Shown one piece after another: positions 7,800 to 16,017 of a DNA stretch of 38,143 bases. The first letter of the stretch is position 1, and each line of letters opens with the position of its first letter. The translations under genes and the position numbers were made by a program. The notes under the pieces were generated by a model. It searched no databases, had not been told where the DNA came from, and was given only the letters and a program-made list of their open reading frames with translations. The DNA comes from Chloroflexota bacterium (GTDB taxonomy: Bacteria; Chloroflexota; Dehalococcoidia; Lucifugimonadales; UBA3495), in assembly GCA_027624135.1 (NCBI GenBank), contig JAQBXL010000015.1, forward strand, positions 1 through 38,143, given 5' to 3'.

Positions 7800-9719
7800 C
7801 TACACTTCCCGAAATTCCCCTTCAACGGTGCCCTCATCGTCGCTTTCTCCGGCTGACTCGCCTGTTCCCGCGCCGCCGGTAGAATCCTGCCCGCCGTCGG
7901 GAGTTTCGGCACCCTGACTATACACCGCTTCACCCACTTTTCGCATCGCTGTGTTGAGTTCGGCCATCCCCGATTGCATCTCGGCGATGTTGTTGGCGGC
8001 GATGGCCGCTTTTAGGCTATCAATCTTGCCTTGGACCTCGGTCTTCAGCTCTTCAGACACCTTATCGGCGTTATCTGCGAGCAGCTTCTCGGCACTGTAG
8101 ACCAGAGAGTCGGCTTGGTTGCGTGTCTCAACCTCCGTCCTGCGCACCTGGTCTGCTTCTTCATTCTTCTTGGCCTCGTCGACCATGCGCTCGATGTCTT
8201 CTTTCTCCAGACCGGACCCCGACTGTATGACGATCTTCTGTTCCTTACCGGTCCCTTTGTCATGGGCCGAAACGCTGAGGATACCGTTGGCGTCGATGTC
8301 GAAGGTGACTTCAATCTGGGGAACCCCACGGGGAGCTGGCAGAAGGCCATCAAGCATGAATCTTCCGATGGACTTGTTGTCCGCTGCCATGGAGCGCTCA
8401 CCCTGAAGGACGTGAATATCCACCGTGGTCTGGCTTTCAGCGGCAGTGGTGAAGTTTTCGTTCTTCTTGGTCGGTATGGTGGTGTTCCGTGGGATGAGTG
8501 TCGTCATGACGCTCCCTAGAGTCTCAAGGCCCAGGGTAAGCGGAGTCACGTCCAAGAGCACGATATCACTGACTTCGCCCGACAGCACGCCTGCCTGGAT
8601 GGCGGCGCCCAAAGCCACGGCTTCGTCTGGGTTCACGCTCCGGTTTGGTTCCTTGCCGAATACCTGCTTGACCTTTTCTTGCACGGCCGGCATGCGGCTC
8701 ATGCCGCCGACCAAGATTACCTCGTCTATCTCCGCTGCTGATAGGCCAGAATCGGTCAACGCCTGCCGGCAGGGACCTTCGGTCCGTTGGACGAGACCGG
8801 CGACCAACTGGTCCAGCTTGGCCCGGCTTAGGGTTTTAACCATGTGCTGCGGTCCGCTGGCGTCGGCGGTGATGAACGGCAGGTTGATCTCCGTCTCAAC
8901 GACGGTGGACAATTCGACTTTGGCCCGTTCCGCGGCGTCGCGCAGACGCTGGAGGGCCATCCGGTCGGCGGCCAGGTCGATGCCTGTTTCCTGCTTAAAC
9001 TCGCCAATCATCCAATCCAGGATCGTCTGGTCGAAATCGTCGCCGCCCAGGAAGGTGTCGCCATTGGTTGATTTGACCTCAAAAACCCCATCGCCCAATT
9101 GGAGGATGGAGATGTCGAATGTGCCTCCGCCCAGATCAAAGACCGCTATGTTGGCGTCTGTCTTGGTCTTATCCAAGCCGTAAGCTAGCGCCGAGGCAGT
9201 GGGCTCGTTGATGATGCGCAGCACTTCCAGCCCGGCGATGGTGCCAGCGTCCTTGGTCGCCTGGCGTTGGGCGTCATTGAAATAGGCCGGGACTGTAATA
9301 ACAGCCTGGGTGATCTTTTCACCCAGCTTGGCTTCGGCGTCTTGCTTGATCTTCTGCAGCACAAAAGAGGAGATCTGGGCCGGGGCGTGGGATTTGTCGC
9401 CCAGTTGGACCATTGCGTCGCCGGTTGGGCCAGCCACGATTTTATATGGCAGCTTGGCCATGGCACTTTGAATCACAGGGTCGCTGAACTTCCGGCCCAT
9501 GAGCCGCTTCACAGAGAACAAAGTGTTCTCTGGATTGGTTACGGCCTGCCGCTTGGCAACTTGGCCGACGTAACGCTCACCGGTTTTAGCGTTCAACGCA
9601 ACCACGGACGGTGTGATCCGGGCGCCTTCAGCGTTCTCCACGACCACGGGCTCGCCGGCTTCCATGACCGCCGCTACTGAGTTGGTTGTTCCGAGGTCGA
9701 TCCCCAAGACTTTAGCCAT
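7800..9719 (-). CDS. dnaK: Chaperone DnaK (Hsp70)
   Basis: ATP-dependent Hsp70 chaperone that binds exposed hydrophobic segments and cycles with GrpE and a DnaJ co-chaperone. The nucleotide-binding domain shows the phosphate-1 motif GIDLGTTNS (6-14), phosphate-2 motif [10 protein letters not shown], and the adenosine motif [10 protein letters not shown]. The linker and substrate-binding domain begin at [14 protein letters not shown] Gly/Ser/Asp-rich C-terminal tail ends in EGEFREV, an EEVD-like acidic end. The length of 639 is standard. AGGAGAG lies just upstream of the ATG. It is the last gene of an hspR-grpE-dnaK unit, with a 106-base gap after grpE. No dnaJ follows, so the J-protein must be elsewhere. 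Confidence 0.99.
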   Translation of the reverse strand: MAKVLGIDLGTTNSVAAVMEAGEPVVVENAEGARITPSVVALNAKTGERYVGQVAKRQAVTNPENTLFSVKRLMGRKFSDPVIQSAMAKLPYKIVAGPTGDAMVQLGDKSHAPAQISSFVLQKIKQDAEAKLGEKITQAVITVPAYFNDAQRQATKDAGTIAGLEVLRIINEPTASALAYGLDKTKTDANIAVFDLGGGTFDISILQLGDGVFEVKSTNGDTFLGGDDFDQTILDWMIGEFKQETGIDLAADRMALQRLRDAAERAKVELSTVVETEINLPFITADASGPQHMVKTLSRAKLDQLVAGLVQRTEGPCRQALTDSGLSAAEIDEVILVGGMSRMPAVQEKVKQVFGKEPNRSVNPDEAVALGAAIQAGVLSGEVSDIVLLDVTPLTLGLETLGSVMTTLIPRNTTIPTKKNENFTTAAESQTTVDIHVLQGERSMAADNKSIGRFMLDGLLPAPRGVPQIEVTFDIDANGILSVSAHDKGTGKEQKIVIQSGSGLEKEDIERMVDEAKKNEEADQVRRTEVETRNQADSLVYSAEKLLADNADKVSEELKTEVQGKIDSLKAAIAANNIAEMQSGMAELNTAMRKVGEAVYSQGAETPDGGQDSTGGAGTGESAGESDDEGTVEGEFREV

Positions 9720-9825
9720 TTGGTCTCTCCTAACTATTCGTACCCAATCTGTTTATCCCCGGTCTTTAGCCTGGTCTTTAAATCGATGCGCCGGGGGCTG
9801 GGTGGATTCTGTTTCAGTATTTTAT

Positions 9826-10479
9826 TTATTTGTTTTGCGGCGCCCGGGCAACCATGACCCTTGCCGGGCTGATGACCCGGTCGTGCTGCCGAAAGCCGGG
9901 TCTTACTATCTGGGTAACGTACCCCGGTTCTAATTCGTCCGACTCTTCGATCCCCACGGCTTCGTGTTCCACGGGATTGAACATCAGGCCCACGGCTTCA
10001 ATGGAGGCCACGCCCTCGGATTCTAGCACGCCGGTCAGCTTCCGTTGAATCAGCTTGATTCCCTCAAGAAGCGATTGATTTACGCTGGATTGGCCTTCCG
10101 CACTTCCTTCAGTATGGCGGATGGCCAGGTCTAGCTCCTCCAGAACCGGCAGAATATTGGCGATCAACCGGCTGTTGGCGAATTTACTGTGGGCGATTCG
10201 CTCTTCGTCGGTCCGTCGCCGAAAGTTGGCCATCTCCGCTTGCGCGCGAAGGGCGAGGTCCAGGTTTTCCGCGGATTCTTTCTGGGCTGATTCGAGTCTT
10301 GATCTCAACACACCGACCTGCTCCTCCACAGGGAGACTGTCCAGATCGACTTCGGCCTCGGCCAATATCTGTTCGAGTTCCTTTTTAAGGCCGGAATCTT
10401 CTGGCTGGGCACCCTGTTCTTCGGGTTGACCACCCGACTCTTCTGGCTGGCTGTCTGATCCCTGTGGTCCTGTCGCCAT
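9826..10479 (-). CDS. grpE: Nucleotide exchange factor GrpE
   Basis: GrpE dimer that releases ADP from DnaK. The protein is 217 residues. An acidic, Gln/Glu-rich N-terminal tail (1-45) precedes a long helix and coiled coil with LRAQAEMANFRRRTDEER (about 78-95). The C-terminal beta domain ends with the GrpE signature around NPVEHEAVG and VTQIVRPGFRQHDRVISPAR. The gene sits between hspR and dnaK on the same strand with short gaps, supporting co-transcription and heat-shock control by HspR. Confidence 0.97.
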   Translation of the reverse strand: MATGPQGSDSQPEESGGQPEEQGAQPEDSGLKKELEQILAEAEVDLDSLPVEEQVGVLRSRLESAQKESAENLDLALRAQAEMANFRRRTDEERIAHSKFANSRLIANILPVLEELDLAIRHTEGSAEGQSSVNQSLLEGIKLIQRKLTGVLESEGVASIEAVGLMFNPVEHEAVGIEESDELEPGYVTQIVRPGFRQHDRVISPARVMVARAPQNK

Positions 10480-10526
10480 GTAGGCATTCCCCTAGTTTTT
10501 CAGTTTTGGCAGTTGTCCTATCTGGA

Positions 10527-11027
10527 CTAATGGTCATGTGGCAGGTTTAGACTTTCAAACAATAGGTCCATCTCTTCGTGGACCGCCTGCTGCGCGGCCG
10601 GGATACCTTCGAGCCGACTATCCATCCGCTGCTTTATGGCCGTCATGTTATCAAATGCGGCCAAGGCAAATTCAACACCGGCCAGATTTAGGCCCAGCTC
10701 GTCGGAAAGATACCGAATCAATTGGACCTTTTTGATGTCCTCAATGGAGTATAGCCGGAGCATGCCAATCGTCCGGCCAGGGTTGATCAGACCCAGTTTC
10801 TCGTACTTTCGCAGAGTCTGGGGGTGCATGTCTAGGATGCGGGCGGCCACGCTGATGATGTATACGCCCTGCACTTCGATAACGCCTTGGTCCCCGGGAG
10901 CGGGCTTGGCGGCGGTTTTGGCAGAGGACAGGTTGGTGTTCTCAGGGCGGGTTGGAGGCGCCTGGCTCTCCCTCTGCTCTTTGTCTTCCGCTTCGTCTTC
11001 TACGTTAGGTCGTGGCCGTTGGTACAT
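10527..11027 (-). CDS. hspR: MerR-family heat-shock repressor HspR
   Basis: Transcriptional repressor of the MerR superfamily, expected to control its own operon by binding near the promoter when DnaK is free. The first 48 residues are a charged, low-complexity extension. The winged helix-turn-helix then runs from about 52 with VYIISVAARILDMHPQTLRKY (given here in two parts: VYIISVAARI and LDMHPQTLRKYEKLGL) followed by GMLRLYSIEDIKK. A C-terminal helix carries the dimerisation region. No metal-binding Cys cluster is present, as expected for HspR. GGAG precedes the ATG. Being the first gene of hspR-grpE-dnaK, rather than the last as in Streptomyces, allows simple autoregulation. No clear HAIR operator was found. 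Confidence 0.9.
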   Translation of the reverse strand: MYQRPRPNVEDEAEDKEQRESQAPPTRPENTNLSSAKTAAKPAPGDQGVIEVQGVYIISVAARILDMHPQTLRKYEKLGLINPGRTIGMLRLYSIEDIKKVQLIRYLSDELGLNLAGVEFALAAFDNMTAIKQRMDSRLEGIPAAQQAVHEEMDLLFESLNLPHDH

Positions 11028-11116
11028 CGATTAGCTCCGAACTATCCCTGTCGGCCTGTCGTTACGATCCAGGTTGGTCCCCTGTTTGCTAGGGGTGTTG
11101 ACCGGCGATTAGCCAT

Positions 11117-11145
11117 ATGATAAAGTCTGATACGTGTTGTGTCAA
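11117..11145 (-). promoter_or_regulatory. Promoter of hspR-grpE-dnaK
   Basis: On the minus strand a perfect -35 TTGACA (11145-11140) and a -10 TATCAT (11122-11117) are separated by exactly 17 bases. This predicts a transcript start near 11110 and a leader of about 80 bases before hspR. It is a housekeeping-type promoter, consistent with repressor (HspR) rather than sigma-32 control. Confidence 0.65.
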
Positions 11146-11255
11146 GGCATGTGCAACAAGTAGCATAAGCAGACATTAGATTACTTGAATAAAGGAAGAA
11201 AGTTTGAAGCAGGAGGCCCGGCCGACTTTGTCGAGGGCGCTGTAGAGGTGAAAGG

Positions 11256-11462
11256 ATGATGTACTTGAAGGAATGCCCCAAATGCCACGGCGATCTTTTA
11301 CTAGGTGAAGACATGCATGGTCAGTTCGTTAGCTGCATCCAATGCGGCTATCTCCGCGACGTGCCGGTGGATGTGTCCCAGGCGCCAAAGCGAGGGACGA
11401 CTGTGATCGACGCGCCTAAGACCGCCAGGAAGTCGCGGAAGAAGGTCCCCCAAGCCGCCTGA
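11256..11462 (+). CDS. Small zinc-ribbon protein
   Basis: A 68-residue protein with a four-Cys zinc ribbon: CPKC at about 7-10 and CIQCGY at about 32-37, spaced like RNA-polymerase- or TFIIB-type ribbons. The C-terminal third is Lys/Arg-rich (KTARKSRKKVP), suggesting nucleic-acid binding. GAGGTGAAAGG directly before the tandem ATG codons gives a strong translation start. It is divergent from hspR and ends at a strong terminator. Specific function unknown; similar tiny ribbon proteins are common and mostly uncharacterised. Confidence 0.75.
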   Translation: MMYLKECPKCHGDLLLGEDMHGQFVSCIQCGYLRDVPVDVSQAPKRGTTVIDAPKTARKSRKKVPQAA

Positions 11463-11474
11463 TCTAGAAATGGG

Positions 11475-11531
11475 AACCGGAAATAACGAAGAGGGGCGGC
11501 TATTTGGCCGCTCCTCTTTTTATTTCCGGTT
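11475..11531 (+). terminator. Long two-part hairpin terminator
   Basis: The inner stem AAGAGGGGCGGC / GCCGCTCCTCTT (one G-U pair, loop TATTTG) is followed by TTT. It is nested in a perfect 12-bp outer stem, AACCGGAAATAA / TTATTTCCGGTT. It lies between convergent genes (zinc ribbon and molybdoprotein) and can act in both directions. Confidence 0.85.
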
Positions 11532-11565
11532 TAATTTTCGACGAATGTCGGTGTAATGCCTAATT

Positions 11566-12177
11566 TTATTTGGTTAGTTCGGGCCAGAAGCGCTCTTCCT
11601 TCCAGGGGTCGCCTTCATTGTTGTAGCCGCGCTGCTCCCAGAACCCGGGAGAGTCCCCGGCCATGAGTTCGATGCCGTTGATCCATTTGGCGCTCTTCCA
11701 GGCGTAGATACTGGGCACGATGAGCCGCAGGGGCCAGCCGTGACTCTTGCCCATCGGCTCGCCGTCTTGCTTGTGGGCCAGGATACCCTCTTCAAGGGCA
11801 AGTTCCAGGGGCAGGTTCGTGGTGTATCCGCCGTAACAGTGGGCCATGACGTACCTGGCCTCGGGCTTGGGGCCGGCGGGGGCCACCAGGTCGGCAAAGG
11901 TCACGCCCTCCCAGGTGTTGTCCAGTTGGCTCCACTGGGTGACACAATGAAAGTCGGCGACGGTCGTGGTCCAGTTGAGTTTGGAGAACTGCTCCCAGTT
12001 CAGGGTTATCTCCCGCTCGACCAGCCCGAATATACGGATCTCCCAGGTGTTGATGTCGATCTTGGGCTCGGGCCCGTAGGTCAGCACCGGAAACTTGGTG
12101 GTGAGGAATTGGCCCGGCGGCACGCGGTCGCCCTTGCCCTGGTCGGGCGCTGTTTTTACTTGGTCAGGTCGTTTCAT
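11566..12177 (-). CDS. Sulfite-oxidase-fold molybdopterin protein (YedY/MsrP-like)
   Basis: Molybdopterin-binding oxidoreductase domain of the sulfite oxidase superfamily. The Mo-ligating cysteine is Cys78 in DFHCVTQWS. Further family pieces are YVMAHCYGGYTTNLPLE and KSHGWPLRLIVPSIYAWKSAKWI, which form the pterin pocket. At 203 residues it contains essentially only the cofactor domain. It has no Tat or Sec signal, no haem domain and no C-terminal dimerisation domain, so unlike MsrP it should be cytoplasmic. The electron partner and substrate are not indicated; no MsrQ-like membrane protein is adjacent. selD lies 134 bases upstream on the same strand, which is probably coincidental. Confidence 0.85.
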   Translation of the reverse strand: MKRPDQVKTAPDQGKGDRVPPGQFLTTKFPVLTYGPEPKIDINTWEIRIFGLVEREITLNWEQFSKLNWTTTVADFHCVTQWSQLDNTWEGVTFADLVAPAGPKPEARYVMAHCYGGYTTNLPLELALEEGILAHKQDGEPMGKSHGWPLRLIVPSIYAWKSAKWINGIELMAGDSPGFWEQRGYNNEGDPWKEERFWPELTK

Positions 12178-12311
12178 TTTGTTTCCCGCTGGTTTCCCGC
12201 TCCGGGCTAGATTGGCTCTGGCAGTAGGCTGGTTCCCGATTGGCGCCGTGGGGCACAGTTTACCACCCGAATATCCAGTGCGAAAATTTTAGACCATTTC
12301 CGTTTCTGACT

Positions 12312-13358
12312 CTAGGGGGACACCCCGATGCGCCCAGGATTTTCCGCTGTGATATCGCCCACCACCGCCCTGGTCTGGACACCCGAGGCTTCGAGTTCTG
12401 ACAGTAGTTGGTCGAGTTTGGACTCGGGCACTGAGATCAGCAGTCCTCCCGAAGTCTGGGCGTCACACATCAGCAGCCGTTGCTCCTCGGTCAGGGAATC
12501 GTCCCAGTCCACGCAGTCTTTCACGCCAGCCATGTTGCGGAACGTGCCGCCAGGGACTGTCCCCTTCTCCAGCAATTCCCACACTCCAGGGAGCACTGGC
12601 ACATCGGCCACCCGGATCCGTGCGCCGACGTTGCTGCCCCGGACCATGCCCCGTAGATGACCCATTAGGCCAAACCCGGTGATGTCGGTGCAGGAGTTCA
12701 CACCCACCCGCATCATGGCCTCCGACGCGCCTTTGTTCAGCTCCGCCATGACAGCGACGGCATTTTTTAAGATCGCGTCGGGGGTGATTCCCTGTTTGCA
12801 ACCGGTGGTGATGATCCCCGTGCCGATGGCTTTCGTAAGCACCAGAACATCGCCCGGCTGGGCATTGGAATTGGACACCTCTTTACCGGGCTCGATAAGG
12901 CCAACCACAGATAGTCCGTACTTGGGTTCTGCGTCATCGACGGTATGACCGCCCACGATCAGGCAACCCGCTTCAGTCGCCTTGTCGTAACCACCTTTCA
13001 GAACGTCGCCCAGCATCTCCACGGCTAGCTCAGACGGAAACCCAACAATGTTCAGCGCCACCAGGGGTTTCCCGCCCATGGCATAGACATCGCTCAAGGA
13101 GTTAGCTGCGGCCACTAAACCGAACTCATAGGGGTCGTCGGTGATGGGCGTGAAGAAGTCAACCGTCACGATGATGGCGGTTTTTTCGTCCAGCCGGTAA
13201 ACGGCTGCGTCGTCCCCGTGTTCAGTTCCAACCAGCAGGTCTGGGTGGTTGGCCATGGGGAGGCTCTTCAGGACCTGAACCAGGTCCTCTTGGCTAAGCT
13301 TGGCCGCTCAACCGGCGCAGTGGGACAGGTCGGTTAGGCGGACTTTGCTGGCGGCCAT
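12312..13358 (-). CDS. selD: Selenide, water dikinase SelD containing selenocysteine (UGA at residue 17)
   Basis: Makes selenophosphate from selenide and ATP, the selenium donor for tRNA-Sec and selenouridine. A conventional reading begins at an internal ATG (13256) and loses the catalytic N-terminus. Extending upstream in the same frame gives an ATG at 13358 preceded by GGAGG (9-base spacing) and the peptide LTDLSHCAG-U-AAKL. The in-frame UGA (13310-13308) is residue 17, and Lys20 follows, exactly the positions of the catalytic Cys17 and Lys20 of E. coli SelD. The total length of 348 residues matches the family. Further motifs are HGDDAAVY, VDFFTPITDDPYEFG and DAQTSGGLL. A hairpin follows the UGA. 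Sec-containing SelD is known in other bacteria; decoding here is inferred. A nonsense pseudogene is less likely because the frame is fully conserved on both sides. Confidence 0.93.
13270..13310 (-). promoter_or_regulatory. UGA selenocysteine codon and candidate bacterial SECIS hairpin of selD
   Basis: The UGA codon (13310-13308) is followed after 19 bases by a perfect 8-bp stem, AGGACCTG / CAGGTCCT, with a GTT loop (13288-13270). Bacterial SECIS elements are stem-loops just downstream of the UGA with GU in a small apical loop, and this fits in position and loop content. The loop is shorter than in E. coli fdhF. Confidence 0.7.
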
Positions 13359-13709
13359 CCGGCGGTTCCTCCGTTGAAGTTGGCGTTGAAATTGGCGTTG
13401 GATATGAGCCGTGATTTATTTGAGATATCGATGATGCTTATAGCCAAGGATACATGATTGGCTGCATATCGGCGACAGTTACTTTATTGTAGTCAGGGCC
13501 CGTGCGCCGTCAAATTCTTTGATCGACTCGGGCGGTCGGTCTCTGAAAGACGGCATCGAACCATAGGGAGTTTGCATCTATATAAAGGAATGCTATCTTA
13601 GCGAGCCAATATCTTGGGTATCACGTTATGCCGTTTGGTGGTAGATTATGGACAACCATAACCCGAGATTACCAGTTGCAGGAAAGGTGATTCTCGTTCT
13701 CGTGATTCG
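13359..13709. other. Intergenic region between divergent selD and MFS genes
   Basis: About 350 bases with no convincing gene or tRNA. I looked for a tRNA-Sec gene here and found none. The sequence AGGAAAGGTGA lies about 20 bases before the MFS start, too far for normal use. Confidence 0.5.
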
Positions 13710-15209
13710 ATGCCCGGAATAATAGCCAACTACAAAGAGGTTCTTAACACTCCGGCGCGGCGTCAGGTATTGACCGCCATCACTGGCGGCCAACTGCTGG
13801 TGCAACTTTCCAGTCTGCCTGTGACGTTGGCCCTTCCTAGCATGGCCCGCAGCTTCGGGACAGGCCTGGAGGAAGCGGCTTGGATCGTGATTCTGAATCT
13901 GCTGGTGCTGGGCAGTACGGTTTTGTTGGGCGCCCGCCTCGGTGACAAGTTCGGTCATCCCAAGATTTTCTTCATCGGCGCCATCATTATCACGGTCGCC
14001 GCCGTGCTCGTTGCCTCATCCCCGACATTGTTGTGGGTTATCGTGTTCCGTGGCGTCCAAGGATTGGGCGCCGGGCTGATCCACGGGAACGGCAATGCGA
14101 TGTTGGCTTTCGCATTCCCTCCAGAGGAGCGAGGCCGCGCCTACGCCTTCCCCATATCTGGTTCCAGAATGGGCACACTGATCGGCATCGCGATCTTCGG
14201 TATCTTCCTGCAGTTCTTCAGTTGGCGGCTGGTGTTCCTGACCATGTTGCCCATCGGCTTGATAGTGTTATGGACCAGTCTGCCGGTGCTCCGCCGTAAT
14301 ATTGAAGCACTGCCCAAGACGCCGATCTCCATCGATTTCATCGGCGCTGGACTCCTGGTTGCCACCGCAGTGGTCTTCCTGCTCTCGGGGATGCATGTTC
14401 ACGGCGGAGAAGAGACTTTCACGTCCGGTGACGCTCTGAGTTATCACATGCCGATGCATGCCTTGTTTGTTGTCCTGCTGGTGGTGTTCGTCTTTGTCGA
14501 GCGCCGCATCTCTCAACCATTCGTGGACTTCCGGCATTTCAGGCACCGGTATTTCACTCTGTCGTTGGTGTCCAACGTCGCCTTCCATCTGTCGATGTTG
14601 GCCACCATGATCCTGTTGCCAATCATGATTGAAGACGGACTGGGCAAGGATCCCATCTTTGTTGTCGCGATTCTGATTCCCCACCAGTCCTTCGGGATCT
14701 GGCTGCCGGCCATCGCGGGCAACATCCATGATCGGTACAACCCAAAGATGTTGCGGACGTTCTGCATGCTGTCCATCGCTGTGGGCTTCATATTGCTGGC
14801 GTTGTTCGCAGGCACGGTCAACTTCTGGTTGTTGCCGTTGCTGTTGTTGCCGATCTCGTTTGGCACCAACGTGTTCAACACGGTGAACAATGCCACCGTG
14901 ATGAGCGGTCTGCCCACGGAGGACCGGGGGTTCGCGTCGGGAATGTTGGAGACGACTCGGGATCTTGGGCACGCCACAGGCGCCACCATCTCATCTATCA
15001 TCATGGCGATGGTGTTGCCGGCCGGTATCGCATTAATGGTCGCCAGCGAGTCGCAGCACTTCTATATGCAGGGATTTCAGACTGCGGCTTTGGCGGTGGT
15101 GGGCATAATGGTCTTCGGGGCAATAATCGCGGCGTTCCACCGGTCCTACGAACAAACCACCAGCGGCCGACCTCAAGAGCAGGCCAGCCCAGCCGCCGCC
15201 GACGACTAG
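13710..15209 (+). CDS. MFS transporter, DHA2/EmrB-QacA-like
   Basis: Major facilitator superfamily membrane carrier of 499 residues. It has about 14 predicted hydrophobic segments, the layout of the drug:H+ antiporter 2 group. LGARLGDKFGHPKIFFIGA (about 70-88) is the conserved loop-2/3 motif, GxxxDKxGRK-like. The central segments read FIGAGLLVATAVVFLLSGM and the C-terminal half holds further helices such as MVFGAIIAAF. The C-terminus is a short polar tail. A role in export of toxic organic compounds or metabolites is likely from the family, but the substrate is unknown and no efflux periplasmic subunit is adjacent. The ATG has no close ribosome binding site. It ends before a strong bidirectional terminator. 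Confidence 0.9.
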   Translation: MPGIIANYKEVLNTPARRQVLTAITGGQLLVQLSSLPVTLALPSMARSFGTGLEEAAWIVILNLLVLGSTVLLGARLGDKFGHPKIFFIGAIIITVAAVLVASSPTLLWVIVFRGVQGLGAGLIHGNGNAMLAFAFPPEERGRAYAFPISGSRMGTLIGIAIFGIFLQFFSWRLVFLTMLPIGLIVLWTSLPVLRRNIEALPKTPISIDFIGAGLLVATAVVFLLSGMHVHGGEETFTSGDALSYHMPMHALFVVLLVVFVFVERRISQPFVDFRHFRHRYFTLSLVSNVAFHLSMLATMILLPIMIEDGLGKDPIFVVAILIPHQSFGIWLPAIAGNIHDRYNPKMLRTFCMLSIAVGFILLALFAGTVNFWLLPLLLLPISFGTNVFNTVNNATVMSGLPTEDRGFASGMLETTRDLGHATGATISSIIMAMVLPAGIALMVASESQHFYMQGFQTAALAVVGIMVFGAIIAAFHRSYEQTTSGRPQEQASPAAADD

Positions 15210-15241
15210 GTCAACCAACCAAAACGGAAACAAAAATGAGA

Positions 15242-15281
15242 AACAAAAAAGCCCCGGCGATTTCGCCGGGGCTTTTTTGTT
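15242..15281. terminator. Strong bidirectional rho-independent terminator
   Basis: A 19-bp perfect stem with a 2-base loop (core GCCCCGGCGA / TCGCCGGGGC), flanked by an A-run on the left and a T-run on the right. It stands between the convergent MFS gene and the small minus-strand gene and should stop transcription from both sides. Confidence 0.95.
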
Positions 15282-15300
15282 GGAGACTTCCCAATTGCAG

Positions 15301-15498
15301 CTACCCGGAAAGGTTCAGCGGGGTAAAGTCGCCGGTTTCCAGGTCGTAGAAATGCATCTGGCCCGAACTGACCTTGGTGGCGAGCAGGGTGTAGTCCATC
15401 TTGTACTCATCGTTAAACCGGTAGATGCGGGCGTCCCGCCACTCTTCCGGCGCCAGAGATTTCATGATCTGCTGTAGTTGTTTTACGACCGATTCCAT
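15301..15498 (-). CDS. Small conserved-looking protein of unknown function
   Basis: A 65-residue soluble protein that I do not recognise. It begins MESVVKQLQQIMKSLAPEEW and continues with an alternating charged/hydrophobic pattern (RIYRFNDEYKMDYTLLATKV) that suggests a small alpha-beta fold. AGGAG with 6-base spacing before the ATG supports translation. It lies 32 bases downstream of the SnoaL-like gene on the same strand and ends right at a strong terminator, so it is probably the last gene of that operon. Confidence 0.65.
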   Translation of the reverse strand: MESVVKQLQQIMKSLAPEEWRDARIYRFNDEYKMDYTLLATKVSSGQMHFYDLETGDFTPLNLSG

Positions 15499-15530
15499 GC
15501 GCTGCTCCTGATTCCGCTCAATCCTGAAGA

Positions 15531-15944
15531 CTAGTCTTCGGGAATCACCCCAAGTTGCTGCATCATGAGCCCGCTGTCGACTACTCCCCAGTATTCGACG
15601 GCTTTGCCATTCTCCACTCTGATCATGTGCATCTCGGGCAAGGAGATCTTTTTGTCTGAGCCAGGGATACCCATGAACACTCCGCTCTGAGTCCCCGCCG
15701 TGACGACGCGCCCGACGACCAAGTCGCCTTCGGCAACGATCTGTTCAAGGGTTACCGTGAGGTCGGGGAAGGCGGAATAGAACATCGCCATCATGTACTT
15801 CAGACCTTGGATTCCGGCATCTTGACCTGGCATTGGGTCATGGTTAACGAAGCTCGGATCGATCACCTGGTCGATCACTGATAGGTCGTGGGCATTCATC
15901 CCGTCGATAAACTGCCGGAATAAAGCCTTGTTCTGTTCTGACAT
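15531..15944 (-). CDS. SnoaL-like / ester cyclase family protein
   Basis: A 137-residue protein of the NTF2-like fold, SnoaL-like polyketide cyclase group. Typical features are the N-terminal helix NKALFRQFIDGMNAHDLSVID, the VNHDPMPGQ segment, GLKYMMAMFYSAFPDLTVTLE and the C-terminal strand pair ending EYWGVVDSGLMMQQLG. Such proteins act as small cyclases, isomerases or hydrolases, or bind ligands; the activity is not predictable. GAGG precedes the ATG. It is followed by the small protein gene and preceded by the hairpin after the beta-propeller gene, so it may be expressed partly by read-through. Confidence 0.85.
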   Translation of the reverse strand: MSEQNKALFRQFIDGMNAHDLSVIDQVIDPSFVNHDPMPGQDAGIQGLKYMMAMFYSAFPDLTVTLEQIVAEGDLVVGRVVTAGTQSGVFMGIPGSDKKISLPEMHMIRVENGKAVEYWGVVDSGLMMQQLGVIPED

Positions 15945-15960
15945 TGGTTACCTCATTTAG

Positions 15961-15995
15961 GTTTTAACCGCCAGGGCTCTCCTGGCGGTTAAAAC
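15961..15995 (-). terminator. Perfect 15-bp hairpin between operon genes
   Basis: GTTTTAACCGCCAGG and its exact complement are separated by 5 bases, located just after the beta-propeller stop codon and before the SnoaL-like gene. The stem base carries the TTTT. A second short hairpin (TAACCG-AAA-CGGTTA, 16006-16020) overlaps the stop codon. Together they probably terminate or attenuate. Confidence 0.65.
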
Positions 15996-16017
15996 TCGCC
16001 TTACATAACCGAAACGG

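Noticed and set aside
11160-11220. Imperfect CTTGA-containing repeat as HspR operator
   Set aside because: The second half is not the complement of the first (TTGAAT ... TTTGAAG are direct rather than inverted), so it is not a HAIR-type element.
12312-13256. selD starting at the internal ATG as a complete gene
   Set aside because: It would lack the catalytic residue 17 and Lys20 and has no ribosome binding site; the upstream frame with UGA fits the family exactly.
12312-13358. selD as a nonsense pseudogene
   Set aside because: Only one stop codon interrupts an otherwise perfect frame and it is exactly at the Cys/Sec position, followed by a hairpin; a random nonsense change would not choose that codon.
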